A stretch of DNA of 64,000 nucleotides from Sanguinoderma infundibulare (Eukaryota > Basidiomycota > Agaricomycetes > Polyporales > Polyporaceae), in contig JAVLRN010000007.1 of NCBI GenBank assembly GCA_032821775.1, forward strand, positions 2,976,001 to 3,040,000, written 5' to 3'. Of this stretch, positions 1 to 10,973 are shown in pieces. The position numbers were made by a program, and so were the translations under genes. The notes beneath the pieces are model-generated. The model ran no database searches. It was given only the letters and a program-made list of their open reading frames with translations, and was not told the DNA's origin. Each line of letters opens with the position of its first letter. The stretch's first letter is position 1.

Positions 1-1247
1 CCATCTCGCCCGAGCATGAGACGGTCAGGGCGAATCCGGTGAGCGAGGAAGAAGATACTGCGGAATGGATGCATTCCTGCCACATGCATGTCTGCGAAAG
101 TATAAAATGTGCAATGAAACATGACACTCACGAGCATTGCTTCCATGACCGTGTCGCGCTCATCAACACCGACAAAGAGGCCTAGTTCGCACGTCTTCAG
201 GGCCTGGAACTCTGGGCTTCCGAACAGGGCGATGATGTCCTCAGCCTGCTCGAGGACGTCAGGGACGTCGTCGACATGGATCTCGAGGTGCTCTGGGGTC
301 GTGTCGGTCACCACCGCACGAAGTTGCTCGAAGCCCATCGGCTCGTGGTAAACGACGAGGGCATGGACATACGTCACATGGCATGTAAGGCCGAACGAGT
401 ACAAGAAGAGGATGGACCCCTCACATGCTTGCAAAGAGTTCCAGGAGGGGCCTTGACGTTGCTGGGCGATGTTGATGTTTCGCTGCTCGAAACACTCGTT
501 TTCTGTTCCGTAACACACGGAGGCCCTAAGGACTTGGAGGTTGGGAAAGGTGGAGATGTAGTGTCGCGTGGTGGGCGCGTCGAGACTGTTGACAGTGAGG
601 GTTCGGACGTTTGGGTAGCAAGCGACTCCGGTAGGATTGACAGTGTAGAAGAGAGACATGGCGGACATCGATGACTCGGAGTGACGAAGCAGGGCTGTGA
701 TGTCTCCCTTGGGTGGGTAGGAGAATTGTATGTCCATGCCGATATGTGCCTCGACAAGGCGCGCCTTGAGTGAGGCTAGAAACGGGAAGATCTCATCGGG
801 ACACGCGCCGCGTAGATCGAGGCGTGTGAGGGTTGTGATGGAGACAATGGCTTCGGAAGGGTTGGGATCCGCGGCGAAGAGGCGATTGGCACCAGAAATC
901 CGTATACGAGCGAAATTGTGACCGTGAACGCGAACGGCTATGGTGAAGAACTTGGTTAGAGTCTTGACCGTATTCTTGTCCCCGTGTCTGAAACCATAGC
1001 TGAGCTTGAGGCCTCGAAGATAGTTCACGCAATAGGCAGCTTCGGCGGCCCGTCCACCCGCGGTGCAGAAGGAAATAAAGGAGTCAACCTGTTCCGCCGT
1101 CCGTAACTCAGGGTCCATCGAAAGAAGATGTTCGATTGCCCCGCGATGCAGGTTGCGACACGTCAGCATCATGTTTAGAAGTGTCTGCCTGGTGGGAAAC
1201 GCCATGATATGGTAGAGGACGTCGACATTGAGGACTGGAGCCTGCAT
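1..1247 (-). CDS. F-box/LRR-like protein, 3' end outside window
   Basis: An open frame runs from an ATG at 1247 to 132 (372 codons). A GTGAGT donor at 131 and an acceptor ending at 77 then give a 55-nt intron, after which the frame continues off the left edge. The N-terminus (MQAPVLNVDVLYHIMAFPTR) has the hydrophobic pattern of degenerate F-box domains, which recruit Skp1-cullin ubiquitin ligases. The rest alternates Leu-rich strands and loops (for example TLTRLDLRGACPDEIF and FPNLQVLRAS) as in LRR-type basidiomycete F-box proteins. A clean GTAAGC...CACAG intron (1303-1248) lies directly before the ATG, so there may be a 5'UTR intron or an unseen first exon. No substrate can be inferred. The coding call is secure from codon pattern; the F-box assignment is family-level inference. 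Confidence 0.7.
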   Translation of the reverse strand, partial: MQAPVLNVDVLYHIMAFPTRQTLLNMMLTCRNLHRGAIEHLLSMDPELRTAEQVDSFISFCTAGGRAAEAAYCVNYLRGLKLSYGFRHGDKNTVKTLTKFFTIAVRVHGHNFARIRISGANRLFAADPNPSEAIVSITTLTRLDLRGACPDEIFPFLASLKARLVEAHIGMDIQFSYPPKGDITALLRHSESSMSAMSLFYTVNPTGVACYPNVRTLTVNSLDAPTTRHYISTFPNLQVLRASVCYGTENECFEQRNINIAQQRQGPSWNSLQACEGSILFLYSFGLTCHVTYVHALVVYHEPMGFEQLRAVVTDTTPEHLEIHVDDVPDVLEQAEDIIALFGSPEFQALKTCELGLFVGVDERDTVMEAMLVSVMFHCTFYTFADMHVAGMHPFRSIFFLAHRIRPDRLMLGRD

Positions 1248-2338
1248 CTGTGGATGCGACAAAAATCAAACCCGCTGCATCGTCATGACTCTATGACGCT
1301 TACCTTCCAAAGGTCGTGTCGCTGGTACAACAGAGTGCAAAAACGAGCTGTCTCGCAGTGGTCGTGGCAGTGGTCTGCGCAGACCGTGACATCAGTCGTT
1401 ATGGTTCGCGACGAATCGTTAGGACACTCACTCACGAATTCTTGCCACGAGATAATAGCAGCTCCTCTGGACGAATCTTGTAGTACCGGTAGGAAGCAGC
1501 ACGGTTCAACGAGAGGGAGGTGGTGGGCTGAGGTCAAGGCCCCGCGACGTCGTAAGCGCCGAGATGGGGTCCTGTCGGAAATTCCCAAACACCATACGGA
1601 TGCAGTGTACATCGTATTTCCATCACGATGCCACCGATTGAGTTCCCGAGAATGTCCTCCGTCCCCAACCAGTCGTCGATGTCCCCCATCAGTTCCGCCG
1701 CTTCTTTCTCCTTGCCGCCGGCGTCACAGTCATCGGGGCCCGGACTCAAATAGATGGCCATGCCAGCAACCGTCGTCCGCGGAAACGCAGGAAACGGGCT
1801 GATCGCCCGAATGTGGGGGCAGAGACAGTAGCCAGTATTGGGAGCCTGGCGGTCTTGGCGGACGTCCGGCCGAGTTTGGAAAGCATCTTCTACTCGAGAA
1901 GGGGTAGTAGAACAGGACGAGGAAGAACAGAAGGAGTACGAACGGGAACTCCAGCAGAAGTATGGTCGCAGGCAGTGCGGCTCAAATGGGCCATCCTAGA
2001 GCAAGGGCGAGATTTGCCTCTACCTCTTCCCTTCCTTGCTGATTCGGTCGATGGATGATTTGAAAGAAAGAATAGCATAGGTAAAAAGTCCCCTCAGTCA
2101 TGTTAACGGTGCAAAAAGCGAGGGCAAAGTGAGGCGAAAGCTTGGGCAAGGGTACGAGACAAACTTCGCCAACTGGCACCGACACGGGCCGGAGCGCTCC
2201 GCGGGCCGCGGACCCAGGCCACCATTGAATAAAGCCACTGTCACCGAACCACCACATCAACCTTCTTCTTCATCCCCCTCATCTGTTGCTATTTGCCGCA
2301 ACTGTGCGCCACCTTGGTATCTTGCTACACAGCTCGCA
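1248..2338. other. Intergenic, no gene recognised
   Basis: Holds the candidate 5' intron of the leftmost gene (1248-1303). Otherwise there are only overlapping short open frames without recognisable domains or a consistent splice pattern. Confidence 0.5.
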
Positions 2339-3155
2339 ATGTCGCAGCCGAAACGGAAGACACGTCACTTGTCGAACATCCAGTCCCTCCACGGCCGTCC
2401 GATATCCGAACTAGCGAAGGAACGAGGGTGCTCCGAGCGTTCCTTGCGGGCGCGGCATGCGGTCTGTCGCATTCTAGTTTCCTCGAGACTCCTGTTCTCA
2501 CTGGCGATTTCAGAAATGGGCACGATTGTTCAAGGAGTTGGGCCCGCGCAAGAACCTGGACCGAAGGCGTGAAATAGCAGGCCCGATACCCGATGCCGAC
2601 CTGCCTCACTTCGCGTACGGCTGGGCGTACAAGACCTCGTTTCTCATGACTTACGCCAGCCAACACAACCTCGTTTGGAGGTGCCTCTCGGTCGAGCTTG
2701 GCGCCGAGGAAGTCCTCTGGTCGAATACCTACAAGTAGGGCGAAATCACTCAGGCCCAGTTGGACGACGAGGAGCTCATGGAGTCCATGAGGAAGTTCGT
2801 TCCCTACGCCGTCCGAGAGCATCTCCAGAAGCTGTCTGGTATCCGGCTGTACGAGGTATGGCCGTTCACGGACCAGTACGACGGCATGTTCTCCACGTAC
2901 ACCAACCACAACTTCTTCGCCGTGACGGAGGAGATCGAGTTCTCGCTTGGGATGAACGCGGTGATGACCAAGTTAGACGGCGAGATGAAGTCATTCGGTC
3001 ACGAGACTGAGGCGAAGTGGTGGCGGGATTGGGACGAGATGACTGAACACGTGCGTGCCTTCACTTCCATTCATCCTTGAAGTGGCCAGCTCAACGACTC
3101 GAACCCAATGGCCTGTTATCGGGTGGGAGTATTGGTTGGGTCCGTAAAGCAGTGA
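2339..3155 (+). pseudogene. Uncharacterised gene broken by an in-frame TAG
   Basis: Exon 1 starts at ATG 2339 (MSQPKRKTRHLSNIQSLHG), basic and possibly nuclear. An intron at about 2460-2513 ending TTTCAG joins in phase 0 to a long exon reading KWARLFKELGPRKNLDRRRE and onward. That exon stays in one frame to 3048 except for a TAG at 2736-2738, after which coherent coding (GEITQAQLDDEELMESMRKF) resumes at once. No ordinary intron removes the stop: candidate donors are too close or in the wrong phase. A final short exon follows a GTGCGT...GGCCAG intron and ends near 3155; an alternative splice would extend it to about 3260. I do not recognise the family. The simplest reading is a recent nonsense mutation. 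A sequencing error or an unusual intron are alternatives. Confidence 0.45.
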
Positions 3156-4062
3156 TTTTTGTTTTTCGTTCAGGCCGCTGTGCTGTCCCCCGCTTCACAC
3201 GCGATAACGTTTGCGACTCCTTACCACGTTGTCCCTTGGATTGTATGCTGTCGTTTGTGATCATTACTAGAAATCGTGTATGCGTCCTCGTTCAAGAAGT
3301 TGAACTTTGGTGGTGGTTACCCACACAATCTCGCAAAGCGTCGCCATGATACCAAGCCTCCCCGAACCTTCAAACTGCTGTTCACCACAGCCGCGTACGG
3401 CGGATCCCTACCTGGATGTCGTTGTCGTTCGACTTGTCAACCCATATATACCGCATCGCAGGAACTCACTACAGCGACCAAACGGAACCGTTACTAAACG
3501 CCACTGCATATTTAATTTAGCGCTAGGCGAGGAAGGGAATCGACGCATGGGTCATCGCGGCCACGTAGCCTGGGGTAGTCGATTAAGAAGTAGATACAAT
3601 AGCTAATGGCTTGAGCTTAAAGTTGGACCCGCTTTACAAGTGCGTTCACATCCGCGGACACTGGCGCTCAGCCCAAGGCTCTAAATAGTAGTTTAAATCA
3701 CTGCTCGCTCAAACGAATGAGTGCCTCGGCCGTCCGAATGGCGTCATCTCGGACCCAGAGCGACCTCGCGCGATCGTAACGGTTCATGTATCCGAAGGGA
3801 CGTTGATGTCACTCCTTGACAACTACCTGGAACTCGTACCCTGGTGCGTCCCGCGTATCTACCTGCACAGATTCTAATGCGTCGATGCCCCTTCTAGTGA
3901 CCAATCATACCGGTTTGGGGAGTGTCGCCCTGCTTCGAAGTCACCTTTCGTGAACACGAGCATAGCCACCTACACAACCCGGGTTACTCCCCGAAGCCCT
4001 ACTCGTACCCCACATATGACACCAACGATTACGACCTACATCACATATATCTGAATATCCAG
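3156..4062. other. No gene recognised
   Basis: Low-quality open frames only. Around 3930-4060 a short frame (GYSPKPYSYPTYDTNDYDL) could be an upstream exon of the remnant that follows, but I cannot connect them with confidence. Confidence 0.4.
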
Positions 4063-4408
4063 CGTACGTGTTCACTTCCTCTACGAGTATGCTTCCCGTA
4101 CGACGCTCATCAATGCAACAGATGCGGAACACTCACCAGAGAACTCCAACTTCGACGACTCTTGGGACCTTGACGGCCAGTGTATCGATAACCGTGTGCA
4201 GATGACGGTTGTAGATCGCACTCTCAAGGAGTACCTACCGGAACTCATGAACCACGCCGCCCACATCGTTTCCACCGTTCCTATCCACAAATCCGCCGCT
4301 ACCCCTGCAATCTACAAGCTCACGAGCACGACCTTCCGCAGTCGGCCTGCAGGCCTGGAAGTTTCGCGGACTGCGGTTTTGAGCGCGTCTGCGGTCAGGC
4401 TGAGGTGA
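4063..4408 (+). pseudogene. Coding-like remnant of unknown family
   Basis: After a possible acceptor (ATATCCAG, ending at 4062) one frame reads coherently for about 115 codons: VRVHFLYEYASRTTLINATD, then FDDSWDLDGQCIDNRVQMTV, then KEYLPELMNHAAHIVSTV. It decays into low-quality sequence before a TGA at 4406-4408. There is no ATG at the start and no clear continuation, although 4561-4740 has another short coding-like frame (VLREIANVPCEKPGLACTV). It could be a middle exon of a real gene or a relic. The family is not recognised. Confidence 0.25.
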
Positions 4409-4860
4409 GTGAGTGACACGATGAGTATATGGGAGACGTTTCAGAGCGAGACATCCGCAGGCTGCCACCCTCTCAGTATGCACCGCGAAAGTCGTGCCCT
4501 ACCCAATCCAGTGGAGCCTGAGAGCTCGAGGCCATCCTCCGAACCGGACGGAGGTGGAACGTGCTCCGGGAGATCGCGAACGTCCCGTGCGAGAAGCCTG
4601 GGCTGGCGTGCACCGTGACCGTCCACCGTGTCGAGGGCTTGAACGCCTTCACCTTTCAAGGCAGTATGCCGTTTGCGGTCATTCCGAGCACGAAGAAGAG
4701 CTGCTCTTGCGCGACGCGGACAGCTGTGCGTCCGCGCCGCTAGCGATGACATCCCAGTCAACATCCGATACCCGAGACGGGAGGCGACGGCGAGCCGCTA
4801 GACCGTGACCTGAGCCCGACTGCCCACCGCCGTTGAATCTACCAACACTGCGACCTCAAA

Positions 4861-4891
4861 TTAACGCGCCCTCGCCCTCGCCCTCGCCGCC
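4861..4891 (+). repeat. CCCTCG simple repeat
   Basis: Short run of CCTCGC-type hexamer units grading into CCG trinucleotides. It is a microsatellite-like tract just before the weak small gene at 5005. Confidence 0.6.
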
Positions 4892-5004
4892 GCCCGCCCA
4901 CATACGTAAGTTACATTCGCACATCTCCTCCTCCATCGCGTCCACTCCCGGACAGCGCACGTACCCCCCGCGTGCATCCACCGCTCTCGGTCTTATCCTC
5001 CTCC

Positions 5005-5278
5005 ATGCCCTCCGCGTCGACTTTGAGCCGGCCGACCGTGGCGGCAACCTGGGCCGCGAGCCCGCCCTCGGACGTCGCGAGCGTCGCGTGCAAAGCACCA
5101 CCCTGACTCGCACATCCCTCGCTCAGCTGTCAGTGGACCCGAGTCGTCGTCCGTCGTGGCGTGTATCTCGATTCTCCAGCCCGGACTGCACGTCCAGGTC
5201 GGCTGCGGCGGGAGCGGGGACGAAGAGATGTACCAGCGCGAGGACGACATCGGCCCCGTAGCGCGGGCCGTGGACTGA
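5005..5278 (+). CDS. Possible small gene, unknown function
   Basis: ATG 5005 opens a frame MPSASTLSRPTVAATWAASP. A possible short intron ending CTCAG (near 5124) could lead toward a frame with an acidic coding-like tail (LQPGLHVQVGCGGSGDEE, then MYQREDDIGPVARAVD) that stops at 5278. The second frame is convincing as protein, but the splice is not: the implied intron is only about 40 nt and its donor is weak. No domain is recognised. Treat as a hypothesis. Confidence 0.22.
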
Positions 5279-6707
5279 GCTTCTCCACCAGCCTCGGACT
5301 GGGTTTGGATTTGGATTTGGAGGCGGCCGCCGTTTGTTCGAGGCTTACATAGAACTGGCAGTTCGACATGTGGTTGCGGTTGGTTTAAGGCTATGGAACG
5401 AGGTGGCGAGGATTGGGCCGGTGGGCCGATGGCCAAGGGATTGGGTGCCTGAGATAGCTGTGCATACTTGTATGATACAGCGCTCCGACCCGAATTCCAC
5501 CGCCGGAAGCGGTATTATACATAGCGGCGATCGGTTATCGTTTATACCAGTGCTAGTACCCCGACATTCCGATCCTTCAATCGACCGCACAATCCGAGAG
5601 AGTCGGGCCCGGGCCCAGGCCGTTCAACTTAGCCGTTCGCGTACAACATACAGTGGTGCCACGCCAAGCACAGTTTCATCATGAGAAGACAGGATCCCGA
5701 GTCGAGCCCGCCGATCGAGAGAGCGGCGATGGATGCCAGTAGATTGCTATATAACATAACGTACGTGCCAGCCAGTCGTCGAGGCATCTTTTGTTTGTAC
5801 GTATATATATACCGTACGTACACGCGCGTCGTTTGAGGAGCGTCATAAGTAAGAATACAAGGTACGGGGAGAGAGCCAGCCATGTGCAAAGATACACGGA
5901 ACATAGTCCTTGGGTGAGCGGAAGAGGATCGAATCGTACATGTACGGACGTGTGCGCGCGGGTCATAGCGGTCATACACATCATCAACATCAACATCAAC
6001 AACGGGCAACGGGCAGCGGGGAATTCTGGAGGCGCTCGACGTGGGCGATAATATGCGTGTATGCTAAGGTACGTGAGCGTGACAGCGGGATTCGAGAAGC
6101 GCGCATGGCGGAATCTTAGGGGACAGGAAAGGGAATAAATAGCAACGTGGTGGTCGAAAGCGAGCATCTCTAACAGGGCGTGATGGACATCAGCAGCATG
6201 AATGATGATATTAGCGGGTTGCGGATACGTCAACGAGGAAAGATCGGCGAACGGAAGGGAAGTGCAAGTGACACTGACAGAAAAGGACGGAAGCAACAGC
6301 GGAGATGGACAGGCGAAGGAGCGGCCGCTTCGGGAAACGATGCGGCACCATCAAGGATACGCCCGACCTCGACAAAAGAATGCGAGGACAAGAGAGGAAG
6401 AGAGGACGAACCCCGTCAACTTGGCCGGGGAAGCGCGGCCGCAAGGTTAAGATTTCGCTTGGGGGACGACCTGTTTTCACGTCCGAAAACCATACAGGAC
6501 GAGGCATCGTGCGTGCGCATCCTGTCAAAGTCCTCGATAACGAACGTGCAGCGATCCATTGCACCAAAGCAAGCATCAGCCCAACCGCCATCTATACTCC
6601 ACCACACGCGACTGGGTGCACGCGCTCTACGCCTCTCTCCAGCTCCAGCTCCGCCGCCGCCGCCCCCCATGGGTGCACACGCTCACACCTGCGCGTGGCG
6701 TCGCGCT
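5279..6707. other. No gene recognised
   Basis: AT-richer spacer with short tandem CATCAA units near 5985-6000. Its right end is the likely 3' untranslated region of the membrane protein gene on the minus strand. No coding pattern was found. Confidence 0.5.
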
Positions 6708-8274
6708 TCACCGATCGTGGGCGATGGTTTCGTACCGCGGCGGGACCTCGCTCGGCTCCGGCTCCGTGTCCTCCGGCATGGCGTCCAGCCGGCCCCCATC
6801 CTGATGCTGCAAGACAGCGGACGAACTAGTGTGGCCGGCATCCGGGTTCGTGACAGCCAGTTCGCCGTTGCGCCGGGCGCTCATCGCCTCGCGCTCCTTT
6901 GAGCTCGGGAGGAGGCCGGGGCCAACACCAGCCCCGTTGCCGCTCGACGAGCCCGAATCGGTGCCGCCCGTGTACGAACCCTGGCCGAGCGACGGCCCCG
7001 GGGACGGATGCCTGAAATCGCGCCCGGGGACGGCTGGGATGGCCGTGCCGAAGCTCTGGCTTGTGGGGCTTGTGCTCTGGCTGCCGCGCTGCTGGGGGTA
7101 TTGGTTCGCGTACGCGGCGTACGCCGCATACTCGGGGTAGCTGTGGTCCGAGGTCGAGTGCGGGCCCGCGCCGTAATACGACTGCGAAGGCTGCGAGTAG
7201 TGCGAGGGCGTGCTTGTCCCCGGCGCCGAACTGCCACCAGCACCAGCACCAGCACCAGCACCCGCCGCCGCCGCCGCTCCTGCACCTGCCGCAACCCCGG
7301 CGGCGCCAGAAAGGAACGGCGGCGATTGGCCACCACCGAACTGTCGCATATCCGGTTGGCCGATCCCTGCGTGGTGCTGGGGGACGGGCATGGACATGGG
7401 ACCCTGGCCGGGTCGACCGCCAGGCTGGGGTTGCTGTTGGCCGGGACGACCATTAGGCTGAGGCTGCTGCTGGCCGGGGTGGTAGCTGTAGGGCGTGATG
7501 CCTTCTGCGCCGGCGAGGTCCATGTCGGGGAGAGTCGCGCCACCCGAGAGGCCGACGACGCGATCGGGGTCGAAGTTGCCGTCAAACTCGTCCTTGCCGC
7601 GGCGGCGGCGGCAGAAGAAGAAGAGGAGGGCGAGGAGGATGGCGAGCCCGGCGACGCCGCCGACGACACCGCCGACGATAGCGGCAGTGTTGGACGAGGA
7701 GGAAGAAGTGGTGGTTTGCGCGAGGGTGGGAGCGGAGAGGACAGTGGTGGTTATGACGGACGTGAATGGGGAGCCATCGGCGGCGGTCCCGCTGAGAGGG
7801 TGTTAGAGGTAGAGAGGACGGGGAGCGAGAGAGGGCTTACATTATGGTGCTCGTCTCTGTGCTCGTAGAAGTAGTCTGGGGGGAGGAAGAAGTGGTCGGC
7901 GGAAGGGTCGTAGAGGGGGAGGTCGAGTTGGAGCTGGACGGGCCAGTGGTCGGGGAAGAGGGATTACTGCTTGGAGGGCTGGTAATGTCGGTGGTAATGG
8001 GACTGGTAACGGGGCTGGTAATAGGGCTGGAGACGGGGCTGGTGATGGGGCTGGAGACAGGTGTGGTTGGGGGAGTCGAGACGGGGGTGGATGGGGGTGA
8101 ATTCGGACTGGTTGGAGGTGTTGTGGATGCGGCGGAACCTGGAGTAGAAGAGGGCGGATCAGTAATCGAGCTACGAGATGAGGACCGGCGTGTGGAGGCA
8201 GTAGAGGACGGACTCTGAGAAGAAGTGGGCGACGACGAGGACGAGGTGGAGCTTGGTTCAGTCGTCGAGGCCAT
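6708..8274 (-). CDS. Single-pass membrane protein, Ser/Thr/Pro-rich ectodomain
   Basis: Two exons, 8274-7841 and 7791-6708, with a 49-nt intron (GTAAGC...CTCAG). The first ~145 residues are almost entirely Ser, Thr and Pro with a repeated TSPIT/TSPV pattern, expected to be O-mannosylated and wall-spanning. Then come TTTSSSSSNTAAIVGG and a glycine-rich transmembrane helix (VVGGVAGLAILLALLFF) followed by a CRRRRGK stop-transfer signal. The C-terminal ~270 residues are disordered (Gln/Pro, poly-Ala/Gly, Tyr-Pro segments) and end with PPRYETIAHDR, a PPxY-like motif. This layout matches fungal Mid2/Wsc-type surface sensors and similar Agaricomycete membrane proteins; no ligand domain is visible. 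There is no signal peptide after the chosen ATG, so the membrane helix may act as a signal anchor or a first exon may be missing. Confidence 0.75.
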
Positions 8275-10304
8275 GGCCGTCGAAGAAAGGAAAGGAGAAA
8301 ATAGCAGAGAAATGTATGGTAGTCGAGCGTAGGAGAGAGCGAGTGTGCGTTCACAGCGTCATCGCACACACGGATGTGTGCGGATCGCCCTTCCAATCAC
8401 CCGGTGCATCGGCCAGAGTGGGCAGATAGGAGCCCATGCAGTACGCGCTAGACACTGGTAGACAATACTCACCGGTTTGTGTCTGGCGGGCGAAGAGGGT
8501 GACGTCGAGGACCATCTCTCTCTTGTCGTCGCAGGCGATGGACGTGAAAGCCAAGAGGCGAGCGGTGCAGTGGCAGAACGCTCTTTTGGATCAGTCAGGC
8601 CCCGAGCTGGTCATATGCCCCTCTCTTTGGGCCTCCTCCTGCCCCGTACCGTCCCGCCCGCCGTCGGTGCCTTGGACGGTGCCAATGCTCTCACTCCCGC
8701 CCGACTTCCACCTCATCCGACAGCGCAAGGACAGTTTCTCGCGCACGCCTCGCCCCCAGGCACACGCTACTTCTTCATGGTCGCTTCCCAAGCTCCGCTG
8801 CGGGCACGCGCCCTCCTCATGCTTCCCTCTAGCCTTCTCTCCCGTCCGCTCTCGGCACAGACCCACCTGGCCAGGCTCTCCGCCGCGTTCTCCTCCCGAT
8901 CTCTCCCCCTCTCGCCAATGAGCTCGACAGCTGCTCGTCCGACCCGCCATTGGTGGCGCCGACTCGTCCGGACGCGGACGCTCCTGACGCGGACAGGGCG
9001 CAAATCCGATTGCACAATATTCGTGGCCCCTGACATTGACACCGGGCCGTCGTAAGTATCAGACGTCCTCTAGCAATTTCCGACCAATCCGGCGTGGCGT
9101 GTCCGGGCCCCACTCTCTCGTGCCCGCTCATCCAATGCTCCAATGCTCCAAGCTGCCAAGCCCAAGCCAGCGGCTGGCGTACGACTTGTACGCTTTGTTT
9201 TTCTACCGGTGCCGTACGTTGTACGCACGCACCATCGGAACAGGTATGTACTTATTGAACGTTTGAACCTCTGACGACGGCTGTCCGGAATGCCGGTATG
9301 ACTCAACGCGTTTTACTCTCTCGTTCCTCCTGCTTCCGCTGCACCGCCTAGCGCAGCAACGCTCCCTGCGCTTGCAGCCAGCCTTCGCGCTATTTGTGGA
9401 GCCATCCGCTCAATGGGTTCCGCAGAATGGAGGCCAACATTAGAAAACGTGTCAGGCATTCGATCTTTTCGCAGACGTCTCCTCTGTGCCTTTGCGAACA
9501 GCCTCACTCACGCGCCCGGCCGGTGAGCGAATCTTCCGATATTTCGCTGACGCTGCGTCTGAATCGGATTTTTCCTTTCAGACATACCACGAGCAGACGA
9601 AGGCTGTCTCTTTGAGATCCTGCGCTTCCACCCCAATTGTCTCGGTCGGGAACGCCACCATGACCTTGCGCTTATCAACTTGCTGCGATAGTCACCGGTG
9701 CACATTATACCAGACGAACTCGACATCCAAGGCATCGCTTCAGCGCAGGAAATGCGCCCCCGCACGTATCCAATGTTTACCGCTTACTTTGAGGTTCGAA
9801 GGTCAGCGGCCCCCGAAAATGGTCACCCCATGATACTAGCGTATTCGAACGGCGCGCCCACTGACCTCCGTATATGCGTGCTTTGCCACATCTGTGGTCG
9901 CATAGCGACCTTCATATTCGCCATGAGGTCGTCGTAGGGTAAGTGACGGAAATGATGCTTCCCAGCGGCCTTCCCACCATAATTAAGAACAAGAGCTTCC
10001 TTCCAGGTTCAGCGTGTCTTCTTTGCCGTCGAACGGCCACTTCGTGCGAACCGATGTCCACCCTGGTTTCCCGCTGGAATTCGGGGGATCACGATCACTA
10101 CGTACAGTCCGAAACCAGGTGCGAGTACATGTTGTACAATGTATAAGTTAGTACATCCGGACACAATCGAATGCGCATGTCATGGGCCATCAGACTCTCC
10201 CGCCCCGTGCCGCATCCTGCGCACACCCCTCTCTCGTCCATGCAATCCATCCAAAGCACAAGCATGACTCCCACAATCCAAAAAATCGGCACTCATATGT
10301 CCCG
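8275..10304. other. No gene recognised
   Basis: About 2 kb without convincing coding structure. A minus-strand frame at 8351-8554 with a GTGAGT donor could be a 5' exon of the membrane protein, but no usable acceptor follows. At 9480-9940 short plus-strand frames look like decayed coding sequence. Confidence 0.4.
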
Positions 10305-10973
10305 TCAAGCCTTCTGCCCCGATCCCCCGCTCTCCCCATACGGCGCATGTCCCCGCCCCACGACGTACGGCTCGATCGCCGGATCGCCCGCCTTTTTGTC
10401 CTTGTTCATGTCCGTGTCCGTGTCCGTCTCCCTGCCCTTCCTCTTGTACGCCTTCAAAACCATCGCAGGCCCCGCGCTGATCCCCTTCCCGATGCCCTCG
10501 ACGAGCTTCCCGGACCCGTAGAGCACCGCGGCCGTCGCGACGACCGGCGCCGCGACGATCGCGAGGAGGCCCTGGCCCATCGCTTTCCCCACCGTCATCT
10601 TGCTGTCCCCGCTCTTGTTTGAGCCCGACTTCGTCGAGGCTTGGTATGATGCGGCGTCGATCGGTTGCGGGGGCGGGGGCGTGGGCGGAGGCGGAGGCGA
10701 GGGGGAAGACGATGGCGCGGGAGCCAAATTCCTCTTCGACGTTGAGGATGGGAGAGCTGAGCTGAGCGTCGGGGAGGGAACGGGCATGGACATGGGCATG
10801 GGCATGGGCGGCGCGGGGCCGGTAGGTTGTCGAGGGGTGTAGGCTCCGCTACCTCCTCCTCGGGGCTTGGACGTGGGCCTTTCCGAGTACGCGGGGGGCG
10901 TCTCCGAGTCGAACGGGGCCTTGACGTCACGCGCGACGGGCGAGAGCTTCTGGTCGTTTGGGCCCATGATCAT
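10305..10973 (-). CDS. Proline-rich protein with Gly/Ala-rich hydrophobic segment
   Basis: An uninterrupted frame of 222 codons from ATG 10973 (MIMGPNDQKLSPVARDVKAP). The start was chosen over an upstream in-frame ATG because the earlier residues are non-coding in character. The N-terminal half is disordered: a PPAYSERP motif, then MPMPMSMPV and poly-Pro runs. Near residue 140 a conserved-looking block begins (MTVGKAMGQGLLAIVAAPVV, then ATAAVLYGSGKLVEGIGKG), a small-residue amphipathic or membrane-associating segment followed by basic KAYKRKGRE. The tail is charged. No characterised family is recognised. Coding is supported by length, composition and a clean stop. Confidence 0.6.
   Translation of the reverse strand: MIMGPNDQKLSPVARDVKAPFDSETPPAYSERPTSKPRGGGSGAYTPRQPTGPAPPMPMPMSMPVPSPTLSSALPSSTSKRNLAPAPSSSPSPPPPPTPPPPQPIDAASYQASTKSGSNKSGDSKMTVGKAMGQGLLAIVAAPVVATAAVLYGSGKLVEGIGKGISAGPAMVLKAYKRKGRETDTDTDMNKDKKAGDPAIEPYVVGRGHAPYGESGGSGQKA

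Noticed and set aside
7008..7868. 286-codon plus-strand frame opposite the membrane protein
   Set aside because: Low-complexity Gly/Arg/Val antisense frame; the minus strand has a transmembrane helix and a clean intron.
8351..8554. Upstream signal-peptide exon for the Ser/Thr/Pro-rich membrane protein
   Set aside because: A GTGAGT donor is present but no acceptor joins it in frame to the ATG at 8274, and the peptide is not a clear signal sequence.
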